In this document: piece by piece, positions 8,278 through 18,171 of the stretch
How positions within the stretch are numbered: position 1 is the stretch's first letter
How the letters are laid out: every line of letters starts with the position of its first letter
DNA from: Cupriavidus taiwanensis
GTDB lineage: Bacteria > Pseudomonadota > Gammaproteobacteria > Burkholderiales > Burkholderiaceae
DNA: 64,000 nt
Reading direction: 5' to 3'
NCBI RefSeq assembly: GCF_900250075.1
Contig: NZ_LT977070.1
Location: forward strand, 1,433,634-1,497,633
The notes under the pieces: model-generated
What the model was told of the DNA's origin: nothing
Seen by the model: the letters and a program-made list of their open reading frames with translations, nothing else
Databases searched by the model: none
Made by a program: the position numbers and the translations under genes

Positions 8278-11200
8278 CTAGCGCGGGAAGGCCGGGTCCG
8301 CGCGGTTGTCGAAGGTCGGGCCTTGCGCCTTATTGTCCTCCACTTTGCCGACCTGTGGGTTGGCCCAGCTGCCCGAGATCCGGTAGTGCTGGGTGAACAT
8401 CTTGGAGAACTCGTCGGCGAACAGCAACTGCGCGGCGAGCGTGCCGATGCCCAGCGCCGGATTGATAAAGGCCGCCGCGATCGATGTGGTGGTGGCGTTG
8501 ATGCGCGGCACTACCTCCACGCGCAGGTCCTGGGTCTCGCGCAGCAGGTTGGCGGTGCCGCTCATGCTGGCGATGATCTGCGGGCTGCGCAGACGGAAGT
8601 CCTGGATGGTGCCGACGCCGTTCTCGATGGTGCCGCTGCCGGTGATGCGGTCGAACAGCAGCCCGCGCCCCGAGAGCGTGCGGAAGTCCAGCGTGGCAAA
8701 GCGCAGCAGGCCCTGCAGGCTTAGCACGCCCAGCAGGCGCGCCGCGCCCGGCTCGACGCTGAGGATCTGGCCGTTCTCCAGGTCCAGCGACAACTTGCCG
8801 GTCAGCGTCGGATAGTCGATCGACAGCGGCGAGCCGCGCCACGCCACGCGCCCCTCGAGCTTGCCCTTGCCGTCGCTGAGGGTATGCGGCAGCCCCAGCC
8901 GGTCCAGCGTCGCGCCGGCATCGCGCACGTCGATGGCGAACGACAGCAGCGTGCGGCGCTCGGCGCTGGCGTCGGCGCGCAGGCGGCGCGGCACGCGCCA
9001 GCTGCCGTTGCCGGTCAGGGTGGCGCCGGGCTGCTCGATCTGCAGCTTGTCCAGGGTCCAGACCGGATCGGTGCCGCCGGTACCGGTCTCGGTATGCGCC
9101 TTGACCTCGAGCTTGCCGAAGTCGTGGCCGCGCAGCATGAACTGGTCGGCGACCAGGTCGATCGCGGGCAAGGTGTCGATGCTGCTGGCCAGTGCATCGA
9201 CCACGTTGTGCTCGTCGCTGGCATCGGGCACGTTCAGGCGTGCCAGGCGCAAGCGCAGCGAGCCGGCGGCAGGCGATCCGCCCGGGCGCCACTGCACCGC
9301 GCCGGCAATCTGGCGGGAATCGATCCGCGCGTTCCAGCCCTCGGCTTCGCGGCTCGCGTCGAGGGCGACCTCGTCGAGCGTGCGGCCCATGCCGTGCAGC
9401 GTGCGCGCGCGCAGCGCGATGCGGTGCGGCAGGAACGGCGAGGGCGGCTCGCCGGCACCCGCGCCGTCGGCGCCTGCGCCGAAGGCAGCGCGCCAGGCAT
9501 CGATATCGAGCTGGTCGAAGGTGGCGGCGGCGCTGACCCCGGCCGCCGGCAGCGGCGCCGCCTGCTGCACGCCGATGCCGCCCGCCAGCACCTCGAAGCC
9601 GCTGCCGCCGTCGCGGCGCAGCAGGTAGCGGGCGTTGAGCACATTGCCCAGCTGCAACGACAGTTCGTCGGTGCCGGCGCGCGCGGCATTGGCCGCAGGC
9701 GCGGCCGGGCGCAGCTCGACGCGCAGCGGCAATGCGGGCGCGGCGGCCTTTGCCAGCGGCGCCGGCAGCTGCAGCGCCATGCCGTTGAGCTCGGAGTTCA
9801 GCTGGACCTGCATCTGCCGTTCGCGCACGCCGATCACCGCGCCGTAGCCGGTGGCGCCTTCCAGCCGCGCCGCCAGCGGCGCCAGCGCCGTGCCCGCGGC
9901 GGCCTCGCGCAGTCCGGCGGCCGAGGCCTGGCCGCTGGCGTTCACGCGCGTGGCGCCGTCCGGCTGGGTGCCGCCGGCAAGGCGCAGCTCGCCGCCAAGA
10001 AAGCGCGCGCGAATGTTCTCCAGCCCGAAGCCATGCTCGTTGAAGGTAATGACGCCGCTGGCATTGCCCAGCAGCGGCAGTTGCGGGCTGAGCGCGACAT
10101 CGTTGCCGGGAAAGCGGAAGCGGCCATCGACCCTGGCCGCGTCGGCGTGTTCCAGTGGCATCTCGAGCTTGAGCTTCAGCTCGCCATTGCCGCCGGCCCG
10201 GGCCGCATCGGCCACGTGTCCGGTCCACTCGCGCACCGGCGAGGCGTTGATGTAGCGTACGAAGCCTTGCACCGGCCCGGTGGCGCTGCCGTCGATGGCG
10301 AGCTTCCCGCGCGGGCTCAGGTCGTCGATGCGGCCGCTGACATCGTGCAGCGTGACGCCGGCAATGTCCTGCACCGTGGCCTTGCGCGCCAGGAAGGTCA
10401 TGCCGCCGCGGTCGAACACCACGCGCCCGGCGATGTCGGTGAACACCGGCCATGACGATGCGCCGGGGGTGCCGTGCGCCGGCCCGTGGCTCGCGTCATG
10501 CGGCGCGATCTGGTAGCTGACGTGTTCGATCGGCACCTCGACGCGGAACTCGCCCGCCTTCTCGTGCGGTGCGTGGAACGGGAAGTGCGCCAGGTCGCCG
10601 CGCAGCACGAAGCTGACCCCGGTTGCCTCGCCGCCGGTGAGCGCGCCGGACAAGTAGTGGCGGGTCGCGGCGGGGATGCTCAGCGGCAGGTAGCGCGGCA
10701 CCCTCGCGACTTTCGCGCGGGTCATCTCGCCGGCCAGGTCGGCGATGCCCGAGACGCCATCGCCGCCTTCGCGCCAGGTGCCGCGCACCGAGCCGGCGGC
10801 GTCGGCATTGGCAAAGCGCACGCCGTCCAGCGTCACCGCCAGCTTGCCGTCGCGGCGCTGCCAGCGCACGTCGCCGGCGATCTGGTCGAACGGCAGGCGC
10901 GGGTCTTCGAACAGCCCTGGCAGCGCCAGCGCCGCGTCGGTGCCCTCGAAGCGCGCGCTGCCCTGCTGGTCGTCGAGGGTGAAGGTGCCGGACAGGCGCG
11001 AGAAGCCCGGCGTGCCCAGGCGCGGATGCCCGCCGGCGTCGAGCGCCGGCACCGCCGGCTGCCCGTTGATCGAGACCTCGCGCAGCGTGCCCTGGATGCT
11101 GTAGTGCGGCTTGCCGCCGCCGCGCTCGAGCATGCCGGTGCGCGCGCGGGTCCAGCTGACGTTGAGGTTGTCGATATGCCCCGCTGGCTGCAGCGCGCGC

Positions 11201-12600
11201 AACTGGCGCAGCACCGCGGTATCGATCGGCATCGAGGTGGCCAGCGCGCGCACCGTGTTCAGGTCCAGCGAGGGCGCCTTCAGCGAGAACCGGTTCAGCG
11301 TGCCGTCCTTGGCCCGGGCCCAGCCGATGGCGACCTTGCGCATGCCTTCGCGCCAAGTGCCGTCGACCACCGCGGGCGCGTTGCCGGCGTCGGGCGCCGC
11401 TGGCTGCTGGGGCTGCAGCGGCTGCCATAGCAGCGTGTCGACGGTCAGCAAATTGCTGCCGTCGCGCTCGGTCCGGTGCAGCAGCAGGGCCTGCGCGTTG
11501 GCCAGCCGCAGCGGCGCGGCGGCGCCGGCCAGCTGCAGGTCGACGCCGCTGGCGCGCAGCCGGGTCTGGCTGCGCACGATGCGCCCCTGACGGAATTCGA
11601 TGCTGCCGTCGGTACTGAAGGTGCCGCTGGCGACGCGCTCGAACATCGCCAGGTAGCGCTGCAGCACCGGCAGCTGCAACTGGCCGAGGTCCCAGGTGGC
11701 CTGGCCGGTCCAGTGGCGCCAGTTGCCGGCGCTGTGCAGGTAGTCGTCGCGGAAGGTCGAGCGCACCTCGAGCGGGCGCGGGCCCAGCGCCGGCGAGCGC
11801 GCTTCCAGGTGGAAGGTGTGGCGCGCGCCGTCGCGGCGTGTGTCGAGGCGGATCTCGCCGATGTCGAGCCGGGGCAGGCGCGCCTTTTCGTCGAGCCAGC
11901 GCAGCTTGCCGTCGGACAGCGCCACGCGGCCCTGCGACATCAGCCAGCCCAGGAAGCGGTCGTCGTCCTGCTGGCCGCCGGTGGCGTCGACCACCATGCC
12001 GGCGACCAGCAGCCGGCCCTCGGGGGTGCGGCGCACCAGGATGTCGGTGCCGCTGGCGCTCAGGCTGACGAACTGCAGGTTCATGCTGACCAGCGAGCGC
12101 CACGCCAGCTTGCCGTCGAGCGTGGCCGCCGACAGCAGCGCGCGCTGCTGGCCGTCCACCGCGCTCAGGCCGCGCGCGCGGAAGGCGGGGTGCCAGCCGT
12201 CCCAATAGGTATCGAGCGAGCCGATCCTGACCTGCGCCGACAGCGCCTGCGAGCCGCGCTGTTCCAGCCACTCGCGCGCGGCCGAGGCCTGCGGCCACAG
12301 CACGAAGCGGATCAGCAGCCCGGCCGCCAGCGCCAGCACGGCCAGCACCAGCGCCACGCGTACCAGGCCGCGGCCCAGGGCGCGCCAGAACGGATGGCGC
12401 ACGGCCGCCGCGACCGCTCGCGCACTGGCGCGGGCCAGTGCCCCGGCGCGCGCCCACGTGGAACTCCGCCGGGGGGCGTCGGGGGCGTCAATGACAAGGG
12501 AACCGGTGGGCGTAGCGGGCAGCGTGGTGGCGGCCTCGTGCCCGCCCGCGCCGCCATTGGGGGGAGAACCGTCAGCGGGTTGTGGGGCGCGGCTGGACAT
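8278..12600 (-). CDS. yhdP: YhdP family protein (AsmA-like, envelope phospholipid transport)
   Basis: This very long protein (1440 residues) has one N-terminal transmembrane helix (about residues 79-101) and a long periplasmic region of repeating beta-rich segments, ending in an AsmA-like C-terminal domain (RLLGVLSLQGLLRFATLDFR, FADEFSKMFTQHYRISGSWANPQV). These features fit YhdP, a bridge-like protein implicated with TamB and YdbH in phospholipid movement to the outer membrane. ATG at 12600 is preferred over an upstream in-frame TTG at 12618. It is divergent from glnE with a 140-bp shared promoter region. Length is somewhat greater than the E. coli protein (about 1270), partly from a Pro/Ala-rich N-terminus. 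Confidence 0.9.
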   Translation of the reverse strand: MSSRAPQPADGSPPNGGAGGHEAATTLPATPTGSLVIDAPDAPRRSSTWARAGALARASARAVAAAVRHPFWRALGRGLVRVALVLAVLALAAGLLIRFVLWPQASAAREWLEQRGSQALSAQVRIGSLDTYWDGWHPAFRARGLSAVDGQQRALLSAATLDGKLAWRSLVSMNLQFVSLSASGTDILVRRTPEGRLLVAGMVVDATGGQQDDDRFLGWLMSQGRVALSDGKLRWLDEKARLPRLDIGEIRLDTRRDGARHTFHLEARSPALGPRPLEVRSTFRDDYLHSAGNWRHWTGQATWDLGQLQLPVLQRYLAMFERVASGTFSTDGSIEFRQGRIVRSQTRLRASGVDLQLAGAAAPLRLANAQALLLHRTERDGSNLLTVDTLLWQPLQPQQPAAPDAGNAPAVVDGTWREGMRKVAIGWARAKDGTLNRFSLKAPSLDLNTVRALATSMPIDTAVLRQLRALQPAGHIDNLNVSWTRARTGMLERGGGKPHYSIQGTLREVSINGQPAVPALDAGGHPRLGTPGFSRLSGTFTLDDQQGSARFEGTDAALALPGLFEDPRLPFDQIAGDVRWQRRDGKLAVTLDGVRFANADAAGSVRGTWREGGDGVSGIADLAGEMTRAKVARVPRYLPLSIPAATRHYLSGALTGGEATGVSFVLRGDLAHFPFHAPHEKAGEFRVEVPIEHVSYQIAPHDASHGPAHGTPGASSWPVFTDIAGRVVFDRGGMTFLARKATVQDIAGVTLHDVSGRIDDLSPRGKLAIDGSATGPVQGFVRYINASPVREWTGHVADAARAGGNGELKLKLEMPLEHADAARVDGRFRFPGNDVALSPQLPLLGNASGVITFNEHGFGLENIRARFLGGELRLAGGTQPDGATRVNASGQASAAGLREAAAGTALAPLAARLEGATGYGAVIGVRERQMQVQLNSELNGMALQLPAPLAKAAAPALPLRVELRPAAPAANAARAGTDELSLQLGNVLNARYLLRRDGGSGFEVLAGGIGVQQAAPLPAAGVSAAATFDQLDIDAWRAAFGAGADGAGAGEPPSPFLPHRIALRARTLHGMGRTLDEVALDASREAEGWNARIDSRQIAGAVQWRPGGSPAAGSLRLRLARLNVPDASDEHNVVDALASSIDTLPAIDLVADQFMLRGHDFGKLEVKAHTETGTGGTDPVWTLDKLQIEQPGATLTGNGSWRVPRRLRADASAERRTLLSFAIDVRDAGATLDRLGLPHTLSDGKGKLEGRVAWRGSPLSIDYPTLTGKLSLDLENGQILSVEPGAARLLGVLSLQGLLRFATLDFRTLSGRGLLFDRITGSGTIENGVGTIQDFRLRSPQIIASMSGTANLLRETQDLRVEVVPRINATTTSIAAAFINPALGIGTLAAQLLFADEFSKMFTQHYRISGSWANPQVGKVEDNKAQGPTFDNRADPAFPR

Positions 12601-12740
12601 GCGCAGATTATCCGACAATACTAGCCGCTCTCCAATCTGGTGCCCGGCCGGCTAAAACAAGAAATGCGCAAGCTGCGCGCACCGCGGCGGGTACCCCTGG
12701 CCGCACCTTTCGCACCTTTGCTTGCATTTCAAATACTGGA

Positions 12741-15731
12741 ATGACTGCCTCTGATCCGACGAGTTCCGCCGCTGGCGACGCTGCCGGCCAACATGGCCCG
12801 CGCGCCACACCGGAACCCGCCCATGCGGCGTCCGTCGCACCGGGGCAGGGCCCGGGCACCATGGCCGCCGGCGCCTTTGCCGTCACCGCGGCGCAGGCGC
12901 CGCAGCCGGATGGCGAAGGCGCCCGGGCAGGCGGCGACGTATTGTACTCGGCCGCGTACTCGCACTACGCGCGGCGCGTGCTGCAGGCCCGCCCGGACCT
13001 GCCGGAAATCCTCGCCGCCGCGGTGGCGCAGCCGCTCACGCGCGCCTGGATGGCAGCGCGGCTGCAGGCGTTGCACACGCCCTCGGCCGATGCCGAAGAT
13101 GCCGCCAAGCGCGCGCTGCGCCGGCTGCGTGCCGAGGTCATGTGCGCGGTGATCGAGCGCGACCTGCGCGGCCTGGCGACGCTGGGCGAGGTCACCGGCG
13201 CCATGACCGACCTGGCCGAACTGGCGATCCAGCACGGCCTGGCGGTGCTGGGCGACGATCTTGCCGCCACCTTCGGCCGCCCGGTCGGCGCGCACAGCGG
13301 CGAGGTGCAGGAGCTGGTGGTGGTGGGCATGGGCAAGCTGGGCGGGCGCGAGCTCAATGTCTCGTCCGATATCGACCTGATCTTCCTCTACGACGAGGAC
13401 GGCGAGACCCAGGGCGGCCAGCGCACCCTGTCCAACCACGAGTACTTCATCCGCCTGGGCCGCCGCCTGATCAACCTGCTCGCCGACGTGACCGCCGACG
13501 GCTACGTCTTCCGTGTCGACATGCGGCTGCGTCCCAATGGCGATGCCGGGCCGCTGGCCTGCAGCCTGGGCATGCTGGAGGAATACCTGGTGGTGCAGGG
13601 GCGCGAGTGGGAGCGCTACGCCTGGATCAAGGGCCGCGTGGTGTCGGCGCTGGACTCGCCCCATGCGCAGCGTACCGCCGGCCTGCTGGCGCGGCTGACG
13701 TCGCCGTTCGTGTTCCGGCGCTACCTCGACTACGGCGTGATCGCGGCGATCCGCTCGCTGCATGCGCAGATCCGCAGCGAGGCCGCCAAGCGCAGCGGCG
13801 GCCTGCCCGGGCACGGTGTCAACCAGCGCTCGTTCAATATCAAGCTGGGCCGCGGCGGTATCCGCGAGATCGAATTCATGGCGCAGGTATTCCAGCTGAT
13901 CCGCGGCGGCCAGGATCCCGCGCTGCGGATCCGGCCGACGCTGGAGGTGCTGGCGGTGGCGGTCGAGCGCGGCCTGCTGCCCGCCGGCCAGGCCGCACAG
14001 CTGGGCGATGCCTATCGCTTCCTGCGCCAGCTCGAACACCGGCTGCAATACCGCGACGACGCGCAGACCCACCACCTGCCCACTGCACCGGACGAGCAGC
14101 AGGCCGTGGCGCGGATGATGGGCTGCGCCGACTGGCCGGCGTTGCTGGCGCGGCTGGCCGAGCTGCAGGAACCGGTCGCGCAGCAGTTCGAGGCCACCTT
14201 TTCCGACCCCGACGCCGGCCCGTGCGAGGCCCTGTGGCCCGACATCGTCATGGAAGACAGCGCCGCGCGCGCGCAGGACACCCCGCGCCAGGACGCGTCG
14301 CAGGCCGAAGCCGACAGCGCGGTGCCGTGCCAGCGTCTGCAGGCCGCCGGCTTTACCGACTGCAATGCGCTGCTGGACCGGCTGCGCGCGATCGCCGCCT
14401 CGCTGCGCTATCGCGCGCTGTCCGAAGCCAGCCGCGCGCGCTTCGACCAGCTGGTCAACCGCGCGCTCGACCTGGCCGCGCGCCAGGACGATCCAGACAG
14501 CACCATCGGACGCTTTATCGACTTCCTCGAGGCGATCAGCCGGCGCGCCTCCTACCTGTCGCTGCTGTCCGAATACCCGCAGGCGATGGACCGGGTCGCG
14601 CAGACCCTGCATGCCTCGCGCTGGGCCGCGGCCTACCTGACGCGCCATCCGCAACTGCTCGACGAACTGCTCGACAGCGACGCGCTGGCCGGCGCGCCCG
14701 ACTGGGCCGCGTTCCGCAAGCGCCTGCATGAACGGCTGCTGGCCGCGGAAGGGCAGGTCGAGCAGCAGATGGACATCCTGCGCCGCGAGCACCATGCCGA
14801 GACCTTCCGCGTGCTGCTGCAGGACCTGCAGGGCATGCTGACGGTCGAGCAGGTGGCCGACCGCCTGTCGGACCTGGCCGATGCCATGCTCGACGCGACC
14901 CTGGAAACGGTGTGGCGCCAGCTCGCCACGCGCCATCGCGAGGTGCCGCGCTTCGCCGTGATCGCGTATGGACGGCTGGGCGGCAAGGAACTGGGCTATG
15001 CCTCGGACCTCGACATCATCTTCCTGTACGACGACGAGCACGAGCGCGCGCCCGAGGTCTATGCCGCCTATGCGCGCCGCCTGATCACCTGGCTCACCAG
15101 CCATACCGCGGCCGGCGCGCTGTTCGACGTCGACACGCGGCTGCGCCCCAATGGCGCGGCCGGCCTGCTGGTGACCAGCTTCGACGCGTTCCGCCGCTAC
15201 CAGCTGCGCGAGGGCGACAACACCGCCTGGGTGTGGGAACACCAGGCGCTGACGCGCGCACGCTTCTGCGCCGGCGACGCCGCCATCGGCGCGCGCTTCG
15301 AGGCGTTGCGCGACGAGGTGCTGTGCCAGGAGCGCGACGCCGCGGCGCTGCGCGGCGAGATCGCGCAGATGCGCCGCAAGGTTGCCGAAGGGCATCCCAA
15401 CCCCACCGAGCTGTTCGACCTGAAGCACGATCGCGGCGGCATGGTCGATATCGAATTCACGGTGCAGTACCTGGTGCTGCTGCATAGCCGCGCCCATCCG
15501 CAGCTGACGCGCAATGCCGGCAATATCGCGCTGCTGCGCGAAGCCGGCGAGCTGGGCCTGATCGATGCCAGGCTGGCGCTGGCGGTGGGCGACGCCTACC
15601 GGCTGTTCCGCGCGCGCCAGCACCAGCTGCGCCTCGACGGCCAGGTCCATGCGCGCGTGGCGCCGGCGTCGATGGCCGCGCAGGTCGCGGCGGTGGGCAC
15701 GCTGTGGCGGGCCGTGTTCGGTGAGGGCTGA
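12741..15731 (+). CDS. glnE: GlnE, bifunctional glutamine-synthetase adenylyltransferase/adenylyl-removing enzyme
   Basis: The 996-residue protein contains two nucleotidyltransferase domains, each with the same core motif: GMGKLGGRELNVSSDIDLIF near residue 200 (deadenylylating half) and AYGRLGGKELGYASDLDIIF near residue 745 (adenylylating half). Each is followed by its RLRPNG segment and a helical GlnD-like domain. GlnE adjusts glutamine synthetase activity to nitrogen status through PII. The N-terminal ~60 residues are low-complexity Ala/Pro/Gly-rich and make it longer than the E. coli enzyme. The ATG at 12741 is the first strong start; no good Shine-Dalgarno is visible. The last 11 bases overlap the rhombosortase start. 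Confidence 0.96.
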   Translation: MTASDPTSSAAGDAAGQHGPRATPEPAHAASVAPGQGPGTMAAGAFAVTAAQAPQPDGEGARAGGDVLYSAAYSHYARRVLQARPDLPEILAAAVAQPLTRAWMAARLQALHTPSADAEDAAKRALRRLRAEVMCAVIERDLRGLATLGEVTGAMTDLAELAIQHGLAVLGDDLAATFGRPVGAHSGEVQELVVVGMGKLGGRELNVSSDIDLIFLYDEDGETQGGQRTLSNHEYFIRLGRRLINLLADVTADGYVFRVDMRLRPNGDAGPLACSLGMLEEYLVVQGREWERYAWIKGRVVSALDSPHAQRTAGLLARLTSPFVFRRYLDYGVIAAIRSLHAQIRSEAAKRSGGLPGHGVNQRSFNIKLGRGGIREIEFMAQVFQLIRGGQDPALRIRPTLEVLAVAVERGLLPAGQAAQLGDAYRFLRQLEHRLQYRDDAQTHHLPTAPDEQQAVARMMGCADWPALLARLAELQEPVAQQFEATFSDPDAGPCEALWPDIVMEDSAARAQDTPRQDASQAEADSAVPCQRLQAAGFTDCNALLDRLRAIAASLRYRALSEASRARFDQLVNRALDLAARQDDPDSTIGRFIDFLEAISRRASYLSLLSEYPQAMDRVAQTLHASRWAAAYLTRHPQLLDELLDSDALAGAPDWAAFRKRLHERLLAAEGQVEQQMDILRREHHAETFRVLLQDLQGMLTVEQVADRLSDLADAMLDATLETVWRQLATRHREVPRFAVIAYGRLGGKELGYASDLDIIFLYDDEHERAPEVYAAYARRLITWLTSHTAAGALFDVDTRLRPNGAAGLLVTSFDAFRRYQLREGDNTAWVWEHQALTRARFCAGDAAIGARFEALRDEVLCQERDAAALRGEIAQMRRKVAEGHPNPTELFDLKHDRGGMVDIEFTVQYLVLLHSRAHPQLTRNAGNIALLREAGELGLIDARLALAVGDAYRLFRARQHQLRLDGQVHARVAPASMAAQVAAVGTLWRAVFGEG

Positions 15732-16365
15732 CGCCGCGCGGCCGCCGGCACCGCCCGGCGCATCGTGGCCGGGGCTGCTGGCGGGGGTGGCGCTGGTATG
15801 GGCGCTGTCGGCGGCGTTCACCTTCCTGCCGTGGTGGCACGCGCATGGCCTGTACCTGCGCGATGCGGTGCGGGTGGACGGGCAGTGGTGGCGCCTGGCC
15901 ACGGCGATGTGGGTGCACCTGGACGGCCATCACTGGCTGGCCGACATGCTCGCCGCCACCGGCGTGCTGGCGATCTGCGCGCGCGTGGCGCGGGTGCGCA
16001 GCCTGTTGCTGGTGCTGGTGGCGTGCGGCATCGCGGTGCAGCTGGTGCTGCTGCGCGTGCCGGCGATTGCCTGGTACGGCGGGCTCTCGGGCGCGCTGCA
16101 CGGGCTGGCGCTGTGGGGCGCGCTGGGGCTGCTGCGCGCGCCCGGACTGGCGCGCATCACCGGCGTGCTGCTGTGCCTGGGTGTGCTGGCCAAGGTCTGG
16201 GTGGAACAGTCGTGGCTGGCGCCGGTGGTGTTCGATCCGGCGTGGGGCTTCGGCGTGGTGCGCGTGGCGCATGCGGCCGGCGCCGTGGCCGGCCTGCTGT
16301 GCTGGGTGTTGCAGGAGTGGTGGCTGGCGCGGCGGCCGGCGGGCGATAGCGGCGCCGCCGCCTGA
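15721..16365 (+). CDS. Rhombosortase (rhomboid-family protease processing GlyGly-CTERM proteins)
   Basis: A 214-residue membrane protein with about six hydrophobic segments. It has the rhomboid serine motif YGGLSGALHGL (Ser in GLSG) near residue 123 and the catalytic-His helix VRVAHAAGAVAG near residue 180. The YGGLSG.LHG form and short length are typical of the rhombosortase subfamily, which cleaves the C-terminal GlyGly-CTERM signal of exported proteins. It starts with GTG at 15721 inside the end of glnE. It ends only 15 bases from the convergent S8 protease gene, whose C-terminus carries such a signal. The pairing strongly supports the assignment. Confidence 0.88.
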   Translation: MRADAARPPAPPGASWPGLLAGVALVWALSAAFTFLPWWHAHGLYLRDAVRVDGQWWRLATAMWVHLDGHHWLADMLAATGVLAICARVARVRSLLLVLVACGIAVQLVLLRVPAIAWYGGLSGALHGLALWGALGLLRAPGLARITGVLLCLGVLAKVWVEQSWLAPVVFDPAWGFGVVRVAHAAGAVAGLLCWVLQEWWLARRPAGDSGAAA

Positions 16366-16380
16366 GTACCACCGCTGCCG

Positions 16381-18021
16381 CTAGACGCGGCGGCGCAGCG
16401 CGAATCCGGTCAGTCCCGCCAGGGCGAGCAGCAGCGCGCTCCACAGCGGCACCGCGCCGCCGCCACCGCCGCCATCCGCGGCCGGTGCCGGCGCGGCCTG
16501 CGCCGGCGGCATGCCCAGCGCGGCCAGCAGCGCGCCGTCGGCATCGAGCAGCCCCGCGCCGCACACACCCGGGTTGGTGGTGCAGAACGTGCCGGAGGGA
16601 TGCGGGCGCGCCGAACTCTTCAGCGCCGCGGTGACCTGCGCCGGTGTCAGCGAGCCGTTGAGCGTGAACATCATCGACACCACGCCCGAGACCATCGGCG
16701 CGGCGAAACTGGTGCCCGCCGACGACGCCACCACGTAGTTGCCCAGCGTCGTCTTGCCGTCGTTGCTGAGCGTGCGGATCACCGAAGGCGTGACCGTGCA
16801 GCGGCCGTCGACCACCTGCGAGTTGCCGCAGCCGCCGCCCGGCGCGCTGATCGCCACCTGCGGGCCGACGTTGGCATAGCTGGCGTTCTCGCCGCCGTTG
16901 GCGTGCGCGGTGACCGCGATCACGCCGCTGCAGTCGGCCGGCGCCTCGACCGCGCCGCGGTTGTTGCCGGCCGCAGCCACCACCACCACGCCGCGCGCAT
17001 TCAGGTCGTTGACGGCCTGCTGTTCGATGCTGCTGCAGGTGCCGCCGCCGAGGCTGATATTGACCACGCGCGCCGGGTTCGGGTTGTCCGGCACGTTCGG
17101 CACCGGCAGGCCGCCGGCCCAGCGCATGCCCTCGACGGTGTCGGACAGCAGCGCGCCGCAGCGTCCCGACACCCGCACCGGCAGGATGCGCGCATTCCAG
17201 TCGACGCCCGCGATATCGCGCGAGTTATTGGTCAGCGCCCCCAGCACGCCGGCCACGCGCGTGCCATGCCAACTATTGTTGGTCGGCTCCGGCGTGGGCG
17301 TGCTGCTGCCCGGGCAGGTGAAGCCGGCCGGCAGGCCGTCGCCGGCATCGGTCGGATCGCCGTCGCGGCCGTCGCCGTCATTGGAAACCGTGGTGGTGCT
17401 GATGAAGTCGAAGCCGGACAGCAGCCGTCCCTGCAGATCGGGATGGGGCAGGATGCCGGTGTCCACCACCGCCACCACCATGCCGCTGCTGCCGCCGGTG
17501 CGGTCCCACGCGCGCGGCAGGTTGACGCCGCCGACTGCGGTGCCGGTGCCCTTCAGGTACGGCTGGTTGACCTGGAATTCGGGATCGTCGGGCAGGGTGT
17601 CGTGCAGCCGCAGCCAGCGGTCGGGCACGGCGTCGGCCACGCGCGGGTCCTGGCGCAGCCGCGCCGCCGCCGCTTCGGGATCGGCGGCATGGGCGTCGGC
17701 CACCTGCAGCAGCTGCAGGTTGCCGCCCATGGCCCGGCGTGCCGACAGCGCGATGCCGGTGCGTTCGCTCAGCTGCTTGAGGGCTTCGGCGGCAGCCGGC
17801 GACTTGGCGGCGCCGCTGCCATCGACCGCGGTGGTGCCGTCGCGCCAGCGCACGATGATGTGGCCGGTGTAGGCCGGCGCGGACTGCGCGCCGGCTGCCA
17901 GCGCCGTGCCGGTCGGGAGCGCGCCGCATGCTGCGGCGGCGGCCAGGGCGATGGCCCGCCAGCGGCGGGCCGCGAAGCTGCGGCAAGGAACGGACAACGC
18001 GGACAGCGCGGAATGCGGCAT
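16381..18021 (-). CDS. Secreted subtilisin-like serine protease (S8) with GlyGly-CTERM tail
   Basis: The 546-residue preproprotein has a signal peptide (residues ~1-45, cut near ALAAGA), a propeptide (about 52-150, from HIIVRWRD to DAVPDRWLR), and an S8 catalytic domain with Asp in AVVDTGILPHPD, His in SWHGTRVAG and Ser in GTSFAAPMVSG. The C-terminus has a Gly-run, PLWSALLLALAGLTGFA and RRRV, which is a GlyGly-CTERM sorting signal for rhombosortase. Start at 18021 is set by GGGAGGAG just upstream. The enzyme is probably exported and released or anchored after rhombosortase cleavage. The neighbouring rhombosortase and propeptide-like lipoprotein suggest a functional unit. Confidence 0.92.
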   Translation of the reverse strand: MPHSALSALSVPCRSFAARRWRAIALAAAAACGALPTGTALAAGAQSAPAYTGHIIVRWRDGTTAVDGSGAAKSPAAAEALKQLSERTGIALSARRAMGGNLQLLQVADAHAADPEAAAARLRQDPRVADAVPDRWLRLHDTLPDDPEFQVNQPYLKGTGTAVGGVNLPRAWDRTGGSSGMVVAVVDTGILPHPDLQGRLLSGFDFISTTTVSNDGDGRDGDPTDAGDGLPAGFTCPGSSTPTPEPTNNSWHGTRVAGVLGALTNNSRDIAGVDWNARILPVRVSGRCGALLSDTVEGMRWAGGLPVPNVPDNPNPARVVNISLGGGTCSSIEQQAVNDLNARGVVVVAAAGNNRGAVEAPADCSGVIAVTAHANGGENASYANVGPQVAISAPGGGCGNSQVVDGRCTVTPSVIRTLSNDGKTTLGNYVVASSAGTSFAAPMVSGVVSMMFTLNGSLTPAQVTAALKSSARPHPSGTFCTTNPGVCGAGLLDADGALLAALGMPPAQAAPAPAADGGGGGGAVPLWSALLLALAGLTGFALRRRV

Positions 18022-18171
18022 GGATTTCTCCTCCCTGGGGCGTAGCGCGCTCGGGCCGGGCCGGCGCGTGGGCATGTTATGTAGCGAATACGATCCCGCC
18101 GAGTTGTGCAAGGCCGGCTTTGGGATCGTCCGCGTTCGTTAATGCGGCGTTCCGTACAGATTCGGCACGTG

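Noticed and set aside
12729..15902. A 1057-codon open frame antisense to glnE
   Set aside because: It is a shadow of glnE caused by high GC at third codon positions; its product is low-complexity His/Gln/Arg/Ala and has no start signal or family pattern.
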